Assembly (NCBI RefSeq): GCF_009915155.1
Contig: NZ_JAABLM010000006.1
Location: 1 to 64,000 of the forward strand
Length of the DNA stretch: 64,000 nt
Reading direction: 5' to 3'
Source: Flavobacterium ichthyis
Lineage (GTDB): Bacteria; Bacteroidota; Bacteroidia; Flavobacteriales; Flavobacteriaceae
Below, in pieces: positions 17,646 through 27,296 of this stretch. Position 1 is the first letter of the stretch. The number at the start of each line of letters is the position of its first letter. The translations under genes were made by a program, and so were the position numbers. The notes beneath the pieces are model-generated. The model did not search any database. It saw only the letters and a list, made by a program, of their open reading frames with translations, and had not been told where the DNA came from.

Positions 17646-18267
17646 AAATAAAATTATTTTGATCCTGAAACATCTCTTGGTTAATGTCATCAATATATTG
17701 TAAAACCGCGTCTTTCCCCGTTCCTTCGGTTGAAGAAGTGATAAAGTAAGGTGGCATTTCTTCCCAATTGTTCGCCAAAAGTGCTTTTCTGTAAGCAGCA
17801 ACATTCGTTTCTGCTTTGTTTTTGCCAATTTTATCAGCTTTGGTAAATATAATTCCAAACGGAACTTCAATCGTACCTAAATAATTGATAAACTCCAAAT
17901 CAATTTTTTGGGCTTCATGGCGAATATCAATCAACACAAAAGCGCAAACTAATTGTTCTCTTTTCTCGAAATATTCAGTAATAAATTTCTGAAAAACTTC
18001 TTTGGTTTTTTTTGAAACTTTGGCATACCCATAACCTGGCAAATCTACCAAAAACCAATTGCTGTTAATTTTAAAATGGTTGATTAACTGCGTTTTTCCT
18101 GGTCTTGCAGAAGTTTTTGCTAAATTTTTATTGCCCGTAATCATATTGATTAATGACGATTTTCCCACGTTCGACCGTCCGATAAACGCGTATTCCGGGA
18201 TTCTTTCTGCGGGACATTTGGCAACGTTGCTGTTGCTAATGATAAATTCTGCCGTGTTAACTTTCAT
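17644..18267 (-). CDS. engB: Ribosome biogenesis GTP-binding protein EngB/YsxC
   Basis: A 207-residue GTPase needed for assembly of the large ribosomal subunit. The P-loop GRSNVGKSSL is at residues 30-39, the G2/G3 region reads TSARPGKTQ and LVDLPGYGYAK, and the G4 motif is TKADK. The length is that of the family. A -7 box at 18281-18288 lies 14 bases upstream of the start. Confidence 0.95.
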   Translation of the reverse strand: MKVNTAEFIISNSNVAKCPAERIPEYAFIGRSNVGKSSLINMITGNKNLAKTSARPGKTQLINHFKINSNWFLVDLPGYGYAKVSKKTKEVFQKFITEYFEKREQLVCAFVLIDIRHEAQKIDLEFINYLGTIEVPFGIIFTKADKIGKNKAETNVAAYRKALLANNWEEMPPYFITSSTEGTGKDAVLQYIDDINQEMFQDQNNFI

Positions 18268-18280
18268 AAAAAAATTTTGG

Positions 18281-18288
18281 CAAAGGTA
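18281..18288 (-). promoter_or_regulatory. -7 promoter box of engB
   Basis: TACCTTTG on the minus strand matches TAnnTTTG and lies 14 bases upstream of the engB start codon. Confidence 0.55.
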
Positions 18289-18296
18289 ATTAAAAT

Positions 18297-18331
18297 AAAA
18301 AAACCGCTTTCAATTGTCAGAAAACGGTTTC
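18297..18331 (-). terminator. Terminator of the alpha/beta hydrolase gene
   Basis: On the minus strand, AACCGTTTTC pairs with GAAAGCGGTT (one G-T pair) and is followed by a T run. It lies six bases after the hydrolase stop codon. Confidence 0.7.
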
Positions 18332-18336
18332 AAGTT

Positions 18337-19101
18337 TTATAAATTGGTTTTTTTGAGCCAGTCGTGCATCAATTGGTTAAATTCGTCCGGATGTTCCATC
18401 ATAGCGGCATGCCCACATTTGTCAATCCAATATAAGGAAGAATTCGGCAACAATTCATGAAATTCTTCTGCAACTTCCGGTGGTGTCACTTTATCGTTTT
18501 TCCCCCAAATAATACAAGTTGGAACATGCATTTTCGGTAAATCTTTCGCCATGTTATGACGAATCGCACTCTTGGCAATTGTTAGGGTTTTAATCAATTT
18601 AATTCTGTCATTTGCCACAGCATAAACCTCATCCACAATTTCTTTGGTGGCAATTTTCGGGTCATAAAAAACATCTTCAGCTTTTTTCTGAATGTAATCA
18701 TAATCACCACGTCTTGGATAACTGTCGCCCATCGCGCTTTCATAAAGTCCTGAACTTCCGGTAATTACAAGTCCAAGCATTTTCTCAGGATACATTTTCG
18801 TATGGTACAATGCAATGTGACCTCCTAAAGAATTTCCTAACAAAATCACCCGGTCGTATCCCTTATGCGTGATAAAATCTTTTACAAATTTGGCAAAAGC
18901 CTTCACATTTGTTTTTAAAATACTTTGGGTATAAATCGGTAATTCTGGGATAACCACTTTGTACCCCTGTTTCGGAAAATATTCTGCAACACCATCAAAG
19001 TTACTCAAACCTCCCATCAAGCCATGCAAAATGATAATTGGAGTTCCTTCTCCAGCTTCAAAGTAGGTATATTTGCCGTCTTTCTTTAAATTCTCTTTCA
19101 T
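18337..19101 (-). CDS. Alpha/beta hydrolase
   Basis: A 254-residue hydrolase (259 if the ATG five codons upstream is used). The oxyanion segment IILHGLMGG, the nucleophile elbow LGNSLGGH with the catalytic serine, the acidic residue in WGKNDKVTPP and the histidine in CGHAAMMEHPDEF make a complete triad. The substrate cannot be told. The start MKENLKKDGKY is chosen because the upstream extension lies close to the -7 box at 19129-19136. In this position, between engB and mraZ, it appears to be independently transcribed. Confidence 0.88.
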   Translation of the reverse strand: MKENLKKDGKYTYFEAGEGTPIIILHGLMGGLSNFDGVAEYFPKQGYKVVIPELPIYTQSILKTNVKAFAKFVKDFITHKGYDRVILLGNSLGGHIALYHTKMYPEKMLGLVITGSSGLYESAMGDSYPRRGDYDYIQKKAEDVFYDPKIATKEIVDEVYAVANDRIKLIKTLTIAKSAIRHNMAKDLPKMHVPTCIIWGKNDKVTPPEVAEEFHELLPNSSLYWIDKCGHAAMMEHPDEFNQLMHDWLKKTNL

Positions 19102-19128
19102 AGTGTGATACCTCATCTACGAGGTACA

Positions 19129-19136
19129 CAAATATA
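19129..19136 (-). promoter_or_regulatory. -7 promoter box of the alpha/beta hydrolase
   Basis: TATATTTG on the minus strand matches TAnnTTTG and lies 28 bases upstream of the chosen start codon. Between this box and the MraZ operator (19137-19364) I see no gene or clear structure. Confidence 0.5.
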
Positions 19137-19364
19137 TAATTTTATCGGGAAAATTATAATGCTTCGCTTTAAAATCCATTTTCATATTTGTAAGTGTTGA
19201 CTTTCAGGTGTTTATTATTTTTTAAAAAATTCCACTTACGCAAAATTTACTCGTCTTAGGTACAAATTCGCTGCAAAATCAACTCCAAATCGCTTTAACA
19301 CTGATAATCGCTAAAATGCTTCAAAAAAAAACCGCCTCAAATATTTGTCAGAATTTCCTATCAA

Positions 19365-19410
19365 GTGGTAAAACTTATTAACAAAGTGGTAGATTGTGGT
19401 AAATTGTGGT
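19365..19410 (+). promoter_or_regulatory. MraZ operator: four GTGGT direct repeats
   Basis: GTGGT occurs at 19365, 19386, 19396 and 19406, followed each time by A. The last three are exactly 10 bases apart and the first is 21 bases from the second, so all sit on one face of the helix. MraZ proteins are known to bind short G-rich direct repeats with about 10-base spacing upstream of their own operon. This is therefore the expected autoregulatory site of the dcw cluster. Confidence 0.8.
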
Positions 19411-19421
19411 AATAATTTTTT

Positions 19422-19429
19422 TATTTTTG
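19422..19429 (+). promoter_or_regulatory. -7 promoter box of the dcw operon
   Basis: TATTTTTG matches TAnnTTTG, 12 bases downstream of the last MraZ repeat and 27 bases upstream of the mraZ start. The operator covers the region where the upstream promoter element would lie, so bound MraZ could block the polymerase. Confidence 0.55.
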
Positions 19430-19456
19430 CTATTGAACAATTTAAAATGTAACTCG

Positions 19457-19930
19457 TTGAATACCATTACTGGAACATACGAATGTAAGGTTGATGCCAA
19501 AGGACGGATCATGATTCCGGCTCCTTTGAAGAAGCAATTGACCGATTCGCTAAACGATGGGTTCGTTTTAAAACGTTCGGTTTTTCAGCCTTGCCTCGAA
19601 TTATACCCGATGCATGAATGGAATAAAATGATGGAAAAAATCAACAAGCTCAACCGCTTTGTTAAAAAAAATAATGACTTCATCAGGAAATTTACTGCCG
19701 GAGTAAAAATGGTAGAAATTGATAGTCTAGGCCGGTTGCTCATCCCTAAAGATTTGGTGGTATTTGCTAATATTTCTAAAGATTTAGTGCTGTCATCAGC
19801 GATAAATATAGTGGAAATTTGGGATAAAGATTTATATGAAGCTTCGCTTTCTAATGACGATGTCGATTTTGCAGATTTGGCAGAAGATGTAATGGGAAAT
19901 TTAAACGATGACAATAATGGAATATCATAA
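19457..19930 (+). CDS. mraZ: Transcriptional regulator MraZ
   Basis: A 157-residue protein made of two SpoVT/AbrB-like repeats, NTITGTYECKVDAKGRIMIP at the N-terminus and VEIDSLGRLLIPKDL in the second half. It represses the division and cell wall operon that it heads. The start is a TTG at 19457, giving the conserved NTITGTYECKVD beginning; an upstream GTG at 19406 would add a hydrophobic stretch foreign to the family and would lie inside the operator. It overlaps rsmH by 14 bases. Confidence 0.93.
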   Translation: MNTITGTYECKVDAKGRIMIPAPLKKQLTDSLNDGFVLKRSVFQPCLELYPMHEWNKMMEKINKLNRFVKKNNDFIRKFTAGVKMVEIDSLGRLLIPKDLVVFANISKDLVLSSAINIVEIWDKDLYEASLSNDDVDFADLAEDVMGNLNDDNNGIS

Positions 19931-20813
19931 CCCTGTACTTTTAAAAGAAACCGTTGATGGACTCAACATTAATCCTGATGGAGTTTATGTGGATGTCACT
20001 TTCGGTGGTGGTGGACATTCCCGTGAAATATTGAGTCGTTTAGGGTCAAGAGGGAAATTATTTGCCTTTGACCAAGATGAAGACGCGCTTGCTAATGTTA
20101 TTAACGATGACCGATTCACTCTAATAAACGAGAATTTTCGCTTTATCAAAAGATTTTTACGTTTTCACGGAATTAAAAAAGTGGACGGAATATTAGCAGA
20201 TCTTGGTGTTTCATCACATCAATTTGATGTTGCCGAACGTGGATTTTCAACCCGTTTTGACGCATTATTGGACATGAGAATGAGTCAAAAAAGTGAACTT
20301 TCGGCTTATCATGTAGTAAATGAATACGACGAAACTTCGCTTCGACGTGTTTTTTTCGATTATGGCGAACTCAAAAATGCACCTGCTTTGGCTAGAACCA
20401 TTTTGGAAGCCAGAGAAAAAAATCCGATAAGAAATACTGAGCAACTTAAAAATGTATTGGCAAAATATTTACCGGCTCATAAAAGCAATAAAATTTTAGC
20501 TCAAATTTATCAAGCGATTCGTATTGAGGTGAATCAGGAAATGGAAGTTTTGAAAGAATTTTTACAGCAATCGCTCGAAATTTTAGAAGAGAACGGTCGA
20601 TTGAGTGTGATTTCCTATCATTCATTAGAAGATCGATTGGTAAAAAGATTTATGCGAAACGGTTTGTTCGAGGGTGAACCAGAACGCGATTTTTTTGGGA
20701 ATTTTACAGTTCCGTTTAAAATTATTCAAAAATTAATTGTGCCAACCGAAGCCGAAATTGCCGTTAACAATCGTGCCCGAAGTGCCAAATTAAGAGTCGC
20801 AGAAAAAGTTTAG
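19917..20813 (+). CDS. rsmH: 16S rRNA (cytosine1402-N4)-methyltransferase RsmH
   Basis: A 298-residue methyltransferase that modifies C1402 in the ribosomal decoding centre. The start MEYHNPVLLKETV is the family beginning. SAM motif I reads VDVTFGGGGHSREIL at about 26-40, DLGVSSHQFD is at about 101-110, and SYHSLEDRLVK lies in the C-terminal part. It is translationally coupled to mraZ. The order mraZ-rsmH is the standard start of the dcw cluster. Confidence 0.96.
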   Translation: MEYHNPVLLKETVDGLNINPDGVYVDVTFGGGGHSREILSRLGSRGKLFAFDQDEDALANVINDDRFTLINENFRFIKRFLRFHGIKKVDGILADLGVSSHQFDVAERGFSTRFDALLDMRMSQKSELSAYHVVNEYDETSLRRVFFDYGELKNAPALARTILEAREKNPIRNTEQLKNVLAKYLPAHKSNKILAQIYQAIRIEVNQEMEVLKEFLQQSLEILEENGRLSVISYHSLEDRLVKRFMRNGLFEGEPERDFFGNFTVPFKIIQKLIVPTEAEIAVNNRARSAKLRVAEKV

Positions 20814-20869
20814 AGTAAGGAGTTTAGAGTAGGGAGTTTGGAGTTTGAAGTAAGAAGTTTGGAGCCAAA

Positions 20870-20911
20870 ATCATAAATCATAAATCATAAATCATAAATC
20901 AAAAATCATAA
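20870..20911 (+). repeat. Six-unit 7-bp tandem repeat upstream of ftsL
   Basis: Six consecutive units of ATCATAA (the fifth reads ATCAAAA) end seven bases before the ftsL start. A second, looser purine-rich repeat (GAGTTT/GAGTAG units, about 20811-20865) lies just upstream. Both are within the dcw operon between rsmH and ftsL. Copy number would be expected to vary between strains. Confidence 0.85.
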
Positions 20912-20918
20912 ATAAAAA

Positions 20919-21266
20919 ATGAAAGGAGGAATGTACAGCATCTTAAAAGCAAAATTTTTAATTAATGATGACGCCGCAAAAAACTGGCAGTTCATCATCT
21001 TTTTAATTTTTTTAGCATTGCTGATGATTGCCAACTCTCACAATTACGAACAAAAAACCTACAGAATAACAGAATTAGACAAAGAAGTAAAAGAGCTTCG
21101 GTCAGAATTTGTGGACCGTCGATCAGAGTTGATGAAATTAAAAATGGAATCAACTATTTCACAAAAAATGGAACCAAAAGGAATTTTTCCGTCATCCGTT
21201 CCACCCAAAAAAATTAAAGTAGTAGAGAAAAAAGAAAAAAACTTTTTTGAAAAATTATGGCAGTAG
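20919..21266 (+). CDS. ftsL: FtsL-like cell division protein
   Basis: A 115-residue bitopic membrane protein: short cytoplasmic N-terminus (MKGGMYSILKAKFLINDDAAK), one membrane helix at about 23-38, then a heptad-like coiled coil (YRITELDKEVKELRSEFV) and a basic tail. This is the layout of FtsL, which joins FtsQ and FtsI at the division site, and it lies where ftsL is expected between rsmH and ftsI. The ATG at 20919 is used; the AAAGGAGGA that follows is coding and too close to the ATG at 20931 to serve as its ribosome site. Confidence 0.88.
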   Translation: MKGGMYSILKAKFLINDDAAKNWQFIIFLIFLALLMIANSHNYEQKTYRITELDKEVKELRSEFVDRRSELMKLKMESTISQKMEPKGIFPSSVPPKKIKVVEKKEKNFFEKLWQ

Positions 21267-23254
21267 AAGAAAAAAATATTTCTTCCAGAATTTACTGGGT
21301 TGCGTTTGCAATTTTGGTAATGTCCGTTGGAATCGTTATTAAACTCACAAATATTCAGTGGGTTGAAGGCGATTATTACCGCGAATTAGCCAAACAGCGA
21401 ACCGTGAAAACCTTTGTGATTCCGGCAAATAAAGGAAATGTTTATTCAGCTGACGGAAGTTTGCTGGCTACTTCTATCCCAAATTACAATATTCGTTTTG
21501 ATGCCGTTGCACCAAAAGAAGAACATTTCAAAAAAAATGTCGAAAATCTTGCCGATTCACTCGCGGTTCTTTTGGGAAAACCAAGTTCTTTTTATTTAAA
21601 CGAATTTAGAAAAGCACGAGCCAACAAAAACCGTTATTTATTGGTTGCCAGAAACTTAAGTTATACTGATTATATGCGGATCAAAAGTTTTCCGCTTTTT
21701 AAATTAGGCCCAAACAAAGGTGGAATAATTGCCGAACAAAAAACGGTGAGAGAACATCCTATTGGTAAAATTGCCGAAAGAACAATTGGTTATGAACGTT
21801 TCGACGAAAACGGAAAACCCACCAGAATCGGAATCGAAGGTGCTTTCGAAAATTACTTAAATGGCAAAGACGGACGCATTTTGAAACAAAAAATTGCCAA
21901 AGGCCAATGGAAACCTATCAGCGATAATAATCAATTAGAACCTCAAGACGGTTATGATGTGGTCTCAACCATTGATGTTTACATCCAGGATATTGCACAT
22001 CATGCTTTGCTAAAGCAGTTAGAATTTTATGAAGCCGAACACGGTTGCGTTGTCGTGATGGAATCTCACACTGGCGAAGTAAAAGCGATTTCTAATTTGG
22101 GTCGCGCTTCAGACGGTCATTATTACGAAAAAATAAATTATGCCGTTGCCGAATCACATGAACCTGGTTCAACTTTTAAATTAATTGATTTAATCGCTTT
22201 GCTCGATGATAAAAAAGTAGATACAAGCCATGTTTACGATACCAAAGGCGGCGACATCGTGATTAAAAATCGTCATGTTCGAGACTCAAAAAAGGGTGGT
22301 TATGGCAAAATTTCTTTAGCTAGAGGTTTCGAGGTTTCGTCCAACACAGTTTTGGTTCAGGCGGTTTATGAAAATTATAAAAATAACCCGAAACAATTTA
22401 TCGATCGCATTAATTCTTATGGATTGAACAAACCGTTAGGATTGCCATTTGCTGGAGAAGGAAGACCTGTTGTGCCGCAACCTGGAGATCCAAATTGGTA
22501 CGGAACCACTTTGCCTTGGATGGCTTTTGGTTACAACGTTTCGGTTACACCTTTGCAAATGTTATCAGTTTATAATGCTGTGGCAAATAATGGCGAAATG
22601 GTAAAACCAATTTTTGTAAAAGAAATAAAAAATTGGAACAAAACCATCAAATCTTTTGATAAACAAATTATTAACCCGAAGATTTGTTCGGATGAAACCC
22701 TTAAAAAAGTAAGAGCGATTTTAGAAAATACGGTAAAACGTGGAACGGGTTCTAAATTATATTCCAAAGATTTTTCTATGGCAGGAAAAACCGGAACGGC
22801 TCAAGTGGATTATGGCAAAGGAAAGCATACTGATGCCATGTATTACGCTTCATCTTTTGCAGGATATTTTCCGGCGGATAACCCAAAATATTCTTGCATT
22901 GTCATCATTCATAAGCCATCGAAAAGTAAAGGATATTATGGAGCCGACGTTTCGGGACCAGTTTTTAAAAGAATCGCCCAAAAGATTTTTACAGATGTTC
23001 CTTCTACTAATGAAATCAAAAATTTACAGCAAAAAGTAAATCTGCAGGAAAAAAGTTATGCCAATTACGGCAACTTAACCAGTAGCCATAAAGTGCCAAA
23101 TGTACATGGAATGCCGGCAATGGATGCAATCGCATTGTTTGAAAATTTGAAAATGAAAGTTAAAATAATTGGTTCAGGAAAAGTGAAAAAACAATCAATT
23201 CCGGCTGGAAATCCAATCGAAAAAAATAAAACCATAATATTAGAATTATCGTGA
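21257..23254 (+). CDS. ftsI: Septal peptidoglycan transpeptidase FtsI (PBP3)
   Basis: A 665-residue class B penicillin-binding protein. One N-terminal membrane helix (about 10-30) is followed by the dimerisation domain and the transpeptidase domain with Ser305-x-x-Lys308 (GSTFKLI), the SSN motif at 361-363 and KTG at 511-513. A C-terminal PASTA domain (VPNVHGMPAMDAIALFENL) completes it, which is more like Gram-positive and Bacteroidota enzymes than E. coli FtsI. It cross-links septal peptidoglycan. It overlaps ftsL by 10 bases and murE by four. Confidence 0.95.
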   Translation: MAVEEKNISSRIYWVAFAILVMSVGIVIKLTNIQWVEGDYYRELAKQRTVKTFVIPANKGNVYSADGSLLATSIPNYNIRFDAVAPKEEHFKKNVENLADSLAVLLGKPSSFYLNEFRKARANKNRYLLVARNLSYTDYMRIKSFPLFKLGPNKGGIIAEQKTVREHPIGKIAERTIGYERFDENGKPTRIGIEGAFENYLNGKDGRILKQKIAKGQWKPISDNNQLEPQDGYDVVSTIDVYIQDIAHHALLKQLEFYEAEHGCVVVMESHTGEVKAISNLGRASDGHYYEKINYAVAESHEPGSTFKLIDLIALLDDKKVDTSHVYDTKGGDIVIKNRHVRDSKKGGYGKISLARGFEVSSNTVLVQAVYENYKNNPKQFIDRINSYGLNKPLGLPFAGEGRPVVPQPGDPNWYGTTLPWMAFGYNVSVTPLQMLSVYNAVANNGEMVKPIFVKEIKNWNKTIKSFDKQIINPKICSDETLKKVRAILENTVKRGTGSKLYSKDFSMAGKTGTAQVDYGKGKHTDAMYYASSFAGYFPADNPKYSCIVIIHKPSKSKGYYGADVSGPVFKRIAQKIFTDVPSTNEIKNLQQKVNLQEKSYANYGNLTSSHKVPNVHGMPAMDAIALFENLKMKVKIIGSGKVKKQSIPAGNPIEKNKTIILELS

Positions 23255-24714
23255 AATCGTTAAAAGAAATATTGTATAAAGTTGCCATCGAAGCGGTAAA
23301 AGGAAGCACTGAAGTTAACATCAATAAAATTGATTTCGACTCCAGAAAGATTGCTTCTGGTGATGCTTTTGTTGCCATTCGCGGTGCTTTGGCTAACGGT
23401 CACGATTATATCGAAACTGCTGTAAACAATGGAGCAGTTGCAGTGATTTGCGATGTTTTTCCAAAAAATATTCAGCCGGATGTAACCTATATTTTGGTAA
23501 AAGATACCAATGCGGCTTTGGCATTTATGGCTTCCAATTATTATGATAATCCTTCGCAAAACCTCAAGTTGGTTGGTATTACTGGAACTAATGGAAAAAC
23601 CACCATTGCATCACTTTTGTTCCAATTGTTTAAAAAAGCGGGGTACAAAGTGGGATTGCTTTCTACCGTAAAAAATGTGGTGGATGAGGTAGAATACAAG
23701 TCCTTATTAACCACTTCTGATTCGCTTACCATCAATAAATTTTTGCGTGAAATGAACGACGTTGGTGTGGAATATTGTTTTATGGAAGTGAGTTCACACG
23801 GTGTTGCACAAAAAAGAACCGAAGGTTTGCAATTCGCCGGAGGTGTTTTTACCAATCTTTCGCACGATCATTTAGATTACCACAAAACTTTTGCCGAGTA
23901 CCGTGATGTCAAAAAATCGTTTTTTGATCATTTGCCCAAAAATGCTTTTGCTTTGGTCAATATCGATGATAAAAATGGTTTGGTAATGTTACAAAATACA
24001 CAAGCCAAAAAGTTGACTTATGCTTTAAAAACCTATTCGGATTACAAAGCGCAAATTCTCGAAAACCAATTGTCAGGACTATTGATGAAAATTAACGGAC
24101 AAGAAGTTTGGGTAAGATTAATAGGTACGTTCAATGCTTATAATTTGTTGGCAATTTTCGGAACTGCTGTTCAATTAGGCTTAGAAGAAATTGAGGTTTT
24201 GAGGTTATTATCAGAATTAGAAAGCGTTTCGGGAAGATTTCAATTTATTATTTCAGAGGGAAATATCACAGCAATCGTCGATTATGCCCACACGCCAGAT
24301 GCGCTCGAAAATGTGCTCAATACCATTAACGATATCAGAACCAAAAATGAACAATTAATTTCAATTGTAGGTTGCGGTGGTGATCGAGATAAAACCAAAA
24401 GACCTTTGATGGCAAACATTGCTTCAACCTTAAGCGACAAAGCCATTTTAACTTCAGATAATCCCCGAACCGAAAATCCGGAAACCATCATTGAAGAAAT
24501 GGAAAAAGGAGTCGAAGCTCAAAATTATAAAAAAACACTTTCAATAATTGATAGAAAACAAGCAATCAAAACGGCTTGTCAACTGGCAAATTCAGGCGAT
24601 ATAATTTTAATTGCCGGAAAAGGACACGAAACATATCAAGAAATTAACGGCGTTCGCCACGATTTTGACGATATGAAAATAGTAACCCAAATTTTACAAC
24701 AACTGAACAAATAA
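23251..24714 (+). CDS. murE: UDP-MurNAc-tripeptide synthetase MurE
   Basis: A 487-residue Mur ligase that adds the third amino acid of the stem peptide. The ATP-binding TGTNGKTT is at residues 111-118. The specificity motif reads DNPR ([11 protein letters not shown]), which marks meso-diaminopimelate as the amino acid, as expected for a Gram-negative wall. The start is GTG, overlapping the ftsI stop as GTGA. Confidence 0.96.
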   Translation: MKSLKEILYKVAIEAVKGSTEVNINKIDFDSRKIASGDAFVAIRGALANGHDYIETAVNNGAVAVICDVFPKNIQPDVTYILVKDTNAALAFMASNYYDNPSQNLKLVGITGTNGKTTIASLLFQLFKKAGYKVGLLSTVKNVVDEVEYKSLLTTSDSLTINKFLREMNDVGVEYCFMEVSSHGVAQKRTEGLQFAGGVFTNLSHDHLDYHKTFAEYRDVKKSFFDHLPKNAFALVNIDDKNGLVMLQNTQAKKLTYALKTYSDYKAQILENQLSGLLMKINGQEVWVRLIGTFNAYNLLAIFGTAVQLGLEEIEVLRLLSELESVSGRFQFIISEGNITAIVDYAHTPDALENVLNTINDIRTKNEQLISIVGCGGDRDKTKRPLMANIASTLSDKAILTSDNPRTENPETIIEEMEKGVEAQNYKKTLSIIDRKQAIKTACQLANSGDIILIAGKGHETYQEINGVRHDFDDMKIVTQILQQLNK

Positions 24715-24721
24715 AGAAACT

Positions 24722-25945
24722 ATGCTTTATTACTTTTTTGAATATTTAAACAGTTTAGACGTTCCCGGAACCGGTGTTTTTCAATACATCACGTTCCGCT
24801 CAGGACTTGCAATTATACTATCATTGTTGTTGTCAACAGTTTTTGGAAAAAAAATCATCAACTTTTTGCGTCGCCAGCAAGTAGGAGAAACCGTTCGAGA
24901 ATTAGGTCTTGCCGGACAAAACGAAAAAGCGGGAACGCCAACAATGGGTGGATTGATTATTATTTTTTCAACGTTAGTTCCGGTATTATTATTGGCGAAG
25001 CTGAATAATATTTACGTGATTTTGTTGATTGTCACCACCCTTTGGATGGGAACCATTGGTTTTATTGACGATTATATCAAAATATTTAAAAAAGATAAAG
25101 AAGGTTTAAAAGGAAAATTCAAGGTAATCGGGCAAGTTGGTTTAGGTTTAATTGTGGGAACGGTTTTATACTTTCACCCAGCTGTTACCGTAAGAACTGA
25201 TACCGGAAACACCAATATTTTTTCAACCAATCAAACAACGGTTTCGGCAGCTCCGTTAGAAGAAAAATCTACCGCAACAACGATTCCTTTTTTTAAAAAT
25301 AATGAATTTGATTACGCCGAAATTTTATCGTTTTTAGGCAATGATTATAAGGATTTCGCTTGGTTAATTTTCATTCCTGTGGTCATTTTTATCATCACAG
25401 CGGTTTCAAATGGCGCCAATTTAACCGATGGAATTGATGGTCTTGCTGCAGGAACTTCCGCCATCACCGTAGTTGCCATCGGGATTCTCACATTTGTTTC
25501 CGGAAATATTATTTTTTCCAATTATCTGAACATAATGTACATCCCAAATTCCGGTGAAATGACGGTTTACATTGCAGCATTCGTGGGAGCTTTGGTAGGA
25601 TTTTTATGGTATAACACCTATCCGGCATCCGTTTTTATGGGAGATACAGGAAGTTTAACCATCGGCGGAATCATTGCTGTTCTGGCCATTGCTGTTCGAA
25701 AAGAATTGATGATTCCGGTGCTTTGCGGTATTTTCTTGGCAGAAAATTTATCAGTAATGCTACAAGTTTCCTATTTCAAATACACCAAAAAACGTTTTGG
25801 AGAAGGAAGAAGAATTTTTCTTATGTCGCCACTTCATCACCATTATCAAAAAAAGGGTTACCACGAAAGTAAAATTGTAACCCGTTTTTGGATTGTAGGA
25901 ATTTTATTAGCCATTCTTTCCATCGTAACCCTAAAATTGAGATAA
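24722..25945 (+). CDS. mraY: Phospho-MurNAc-pentapeptide transferase MraY
   Basis: A 407-residue polytopic membrane enzyme that makes lipid I from UDP-MurNAc-pentapeptide and undecaprenyl phosphate. Conserved pieces are [10 protein letters not shown] at 71-80, the aspartate pair in FIDDYIKI (116-117), [15 protein letters not shown] and the C-terminal [11 protein letters not shown]. It is about 45 residues longer than the E. coli enzyme, because a polar segment at roughly 155-210 is inserted between two membrane helices. That insertion lacks homology I can recognise. Confidence 0.96.
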   Translation: MLYYFFEYLNSLDVPGTGVFQYITFRSGLAIILSLLLSTVFGKKIINFLRRQQVGETVRELGLAGQNEKAGTPTMGGLIIIFSTLVPVLLLAKLNNIYVILLIVTTLWMGTIGFIDDYIKIFKKDKEGLKGKFKVIGQVGLGLIVGTVLYFHPAVTVRTDTGNTNIFSTNQTTVSAAPLEEKSTATTIPFFKNNEFDYAEILSFLGNDYKDFAWLIFIPVVIFIITAVSNGANLTDGIDGLAAGTSAITVVAIGILTFVSGNIIFSNYLNIMYIPNSGEMTVYIAAFVGALVGFLWYNTYPASVFMGDTGSLTIGGIIAVLAIAVRKELMIPVLCGIFLAENLSVMLQVSYFKYTKKRFGEGRRIFLMSPLHHHYQKKGYHESKIVTRFWIVGILLAILSIVTLKLR

Positions 25946-25946
25946 C

Positions 25947-27284
25947 ATGCAAAAAAAATTGGTCATTTTAGGAGGTGGAGAAAGCGGGGTTGGAACCGCA
26001 ATTTTAGGAAAGAAGAAAGGCTATGACGTTTTTCTTTCTGACTTCGGAAAAATAAAAAATAATTACAAGGAAGTGCTTACCCTTAATGGAATTAAATGGG
26101 AAGAGGAAAAGCACACCGAAGATTTAATTTTAAATGCCGATTTAGTGATGAAAAGTCCGGGAATTCCGGAAAAGTCGCCAATGGTAAAAAAGATTTTGGC
26201 AAAAAATATTCCGGTCATTTCCGAAATAGAATTTGCCAACCAATACACCAAAGCTTTAACCGTGGGAATTACCGGAAGTAACGGTAAAACCACCACCACA
26301 ATGCTTACCTATCATTTGCTAAAACAAGCTGGATTAAATGTAGGATTGGCAGGAAACATCGGAAAAAGTTTTGCTTGGCAAGTAGCCGATGAAAAACACG
26401 ATGTCTATGTTTTGGAATTGAGCAGTTTTCAGTTAGACGGAATAATCAATTACAAACCACACATTGCCATTATCACTAACATCAGTCCGGATCATTTAGA
26501 CCGTTACGATTATGATTATGGAAAATATATTGCAGCCAAATTTAGAATAACAGAAAACCAAACCAATGAAGATTACCTAATTTTTGATGCCGATGACGAA
26601 ACCATTACCAATTGGCTCAAACTCAATAAAACCAAAGCGCAATTATTACCATTTTCGATGACAAAAATTATTGAAAACGGTGCATTTTGCCAAGACCAAA
26701 CCATTAATATCAACATCAATAACCACCAATTTACCATGCCAACCGACAAATTAGCTTTAGAAGGAAAACACAACGTAAAAAATGCAATGGCAGCCACAAC
26801 TGTTGCCCAACTTTTACGCATCAGAAAACAAACCATTCGCGAGAGTCTTTCTGATTTTCAAGGGGTTGAACATCGATTAGAAAAAGTTTTAAAAATTCAA
26901 AATGTACAATACATCAACGATTCTAAAGCCACCAATGTTAATGCGGCGTTTTTTGCCTTAGACAGTATGAATGCTCAAACCATTTGGATTGTTGGAGGTG
27001 TTGACAAAGGAAATGATTACAACGAACTCATGCCTTTGGTTCGTGAAAAAGTAAAAGCAATAATTTGTTTAGGAATTGATAACGCCAAAATTATCGACGC
27101 TTTTGGCGATGTTGTGGACGAAATGATCGAAGCTCAAAACATGAACGACGCAGTGAGATATGCTCAAAAAATGGCAGAAAGTGGCGACATAGTTTTGCTT
27201 TCGCCTGCCTGTGCAAGTTTCGATTTATTTGAAAATTATGAAGACCGCGGAAGGCAATTTAAGCAAGCCGTGCAAAATTTATAG
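25947..27284 (+). CDS. murD: UDP-MurNAc-L-alanine:D-glutamate ligase MurD
   Basis: A 445-residue Mur ligase that adds D-glutamate. The N-terminal UDP-binding Rossmann part begins VILGGGESGVGTA, the ATP-binding motif GITGSNGKTTTT is at about 108-119, and HRLEKVLKIQNVQYINDSKATN and SPACASFDLFENYEDRG are C-terminal landmarks. It follows mraY directly and is separated from ftsW by a dispersed repeat. Confidence 0.96.
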   Translation: MQKKLVILGGGESGVGTAILGKKKGYDVFLSDFGKIKNNYKEVLTLNGIKWEEEKHTEDLILNADLVMKSPGIPEKSPMVKKILAKNIPVISEIEFANQYTKALTVGITGSNGKTTTTMLTYHLLKQAGLNVGLAGNIGKSFAWQVADEKHDVYVLELSSFQLDGIINYKPHIAIITNISPDHLDRYDYDYGKYIAAKFRITENQTNEDYLIFDADDETITNWLKLNKTKAQLLPFSMTKIIENGAFCQDQTINININNHQFTMPTDKLALEGKHNVKNAMAATTVAQLLRIRKQTIRESLSDFQGVEHRLEKVLKIQNVQYINDSKATNVNAAFFALDSMNAQTIWIVGGVDKGNDYNELMPLVREKVKAIICLGIDNAKIIDAFGDVVDEMIEAQNMNDAVRYAQKMAESGDIVLLSPACASFDLFENYEDRGRQFKQAVQNL

Positions 27285-27296
27285 AATGATTTTTTT

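Noticed and set aside
20919..20942. Strong Shine-Dalgarno AAAGGAGGA before the ATG at 20931 as the ftsL ribosome site
   Set aside because: It ends one base before that ATG, too close to work, and the family N-terminus MKGG is coded by the ATG at 20919.
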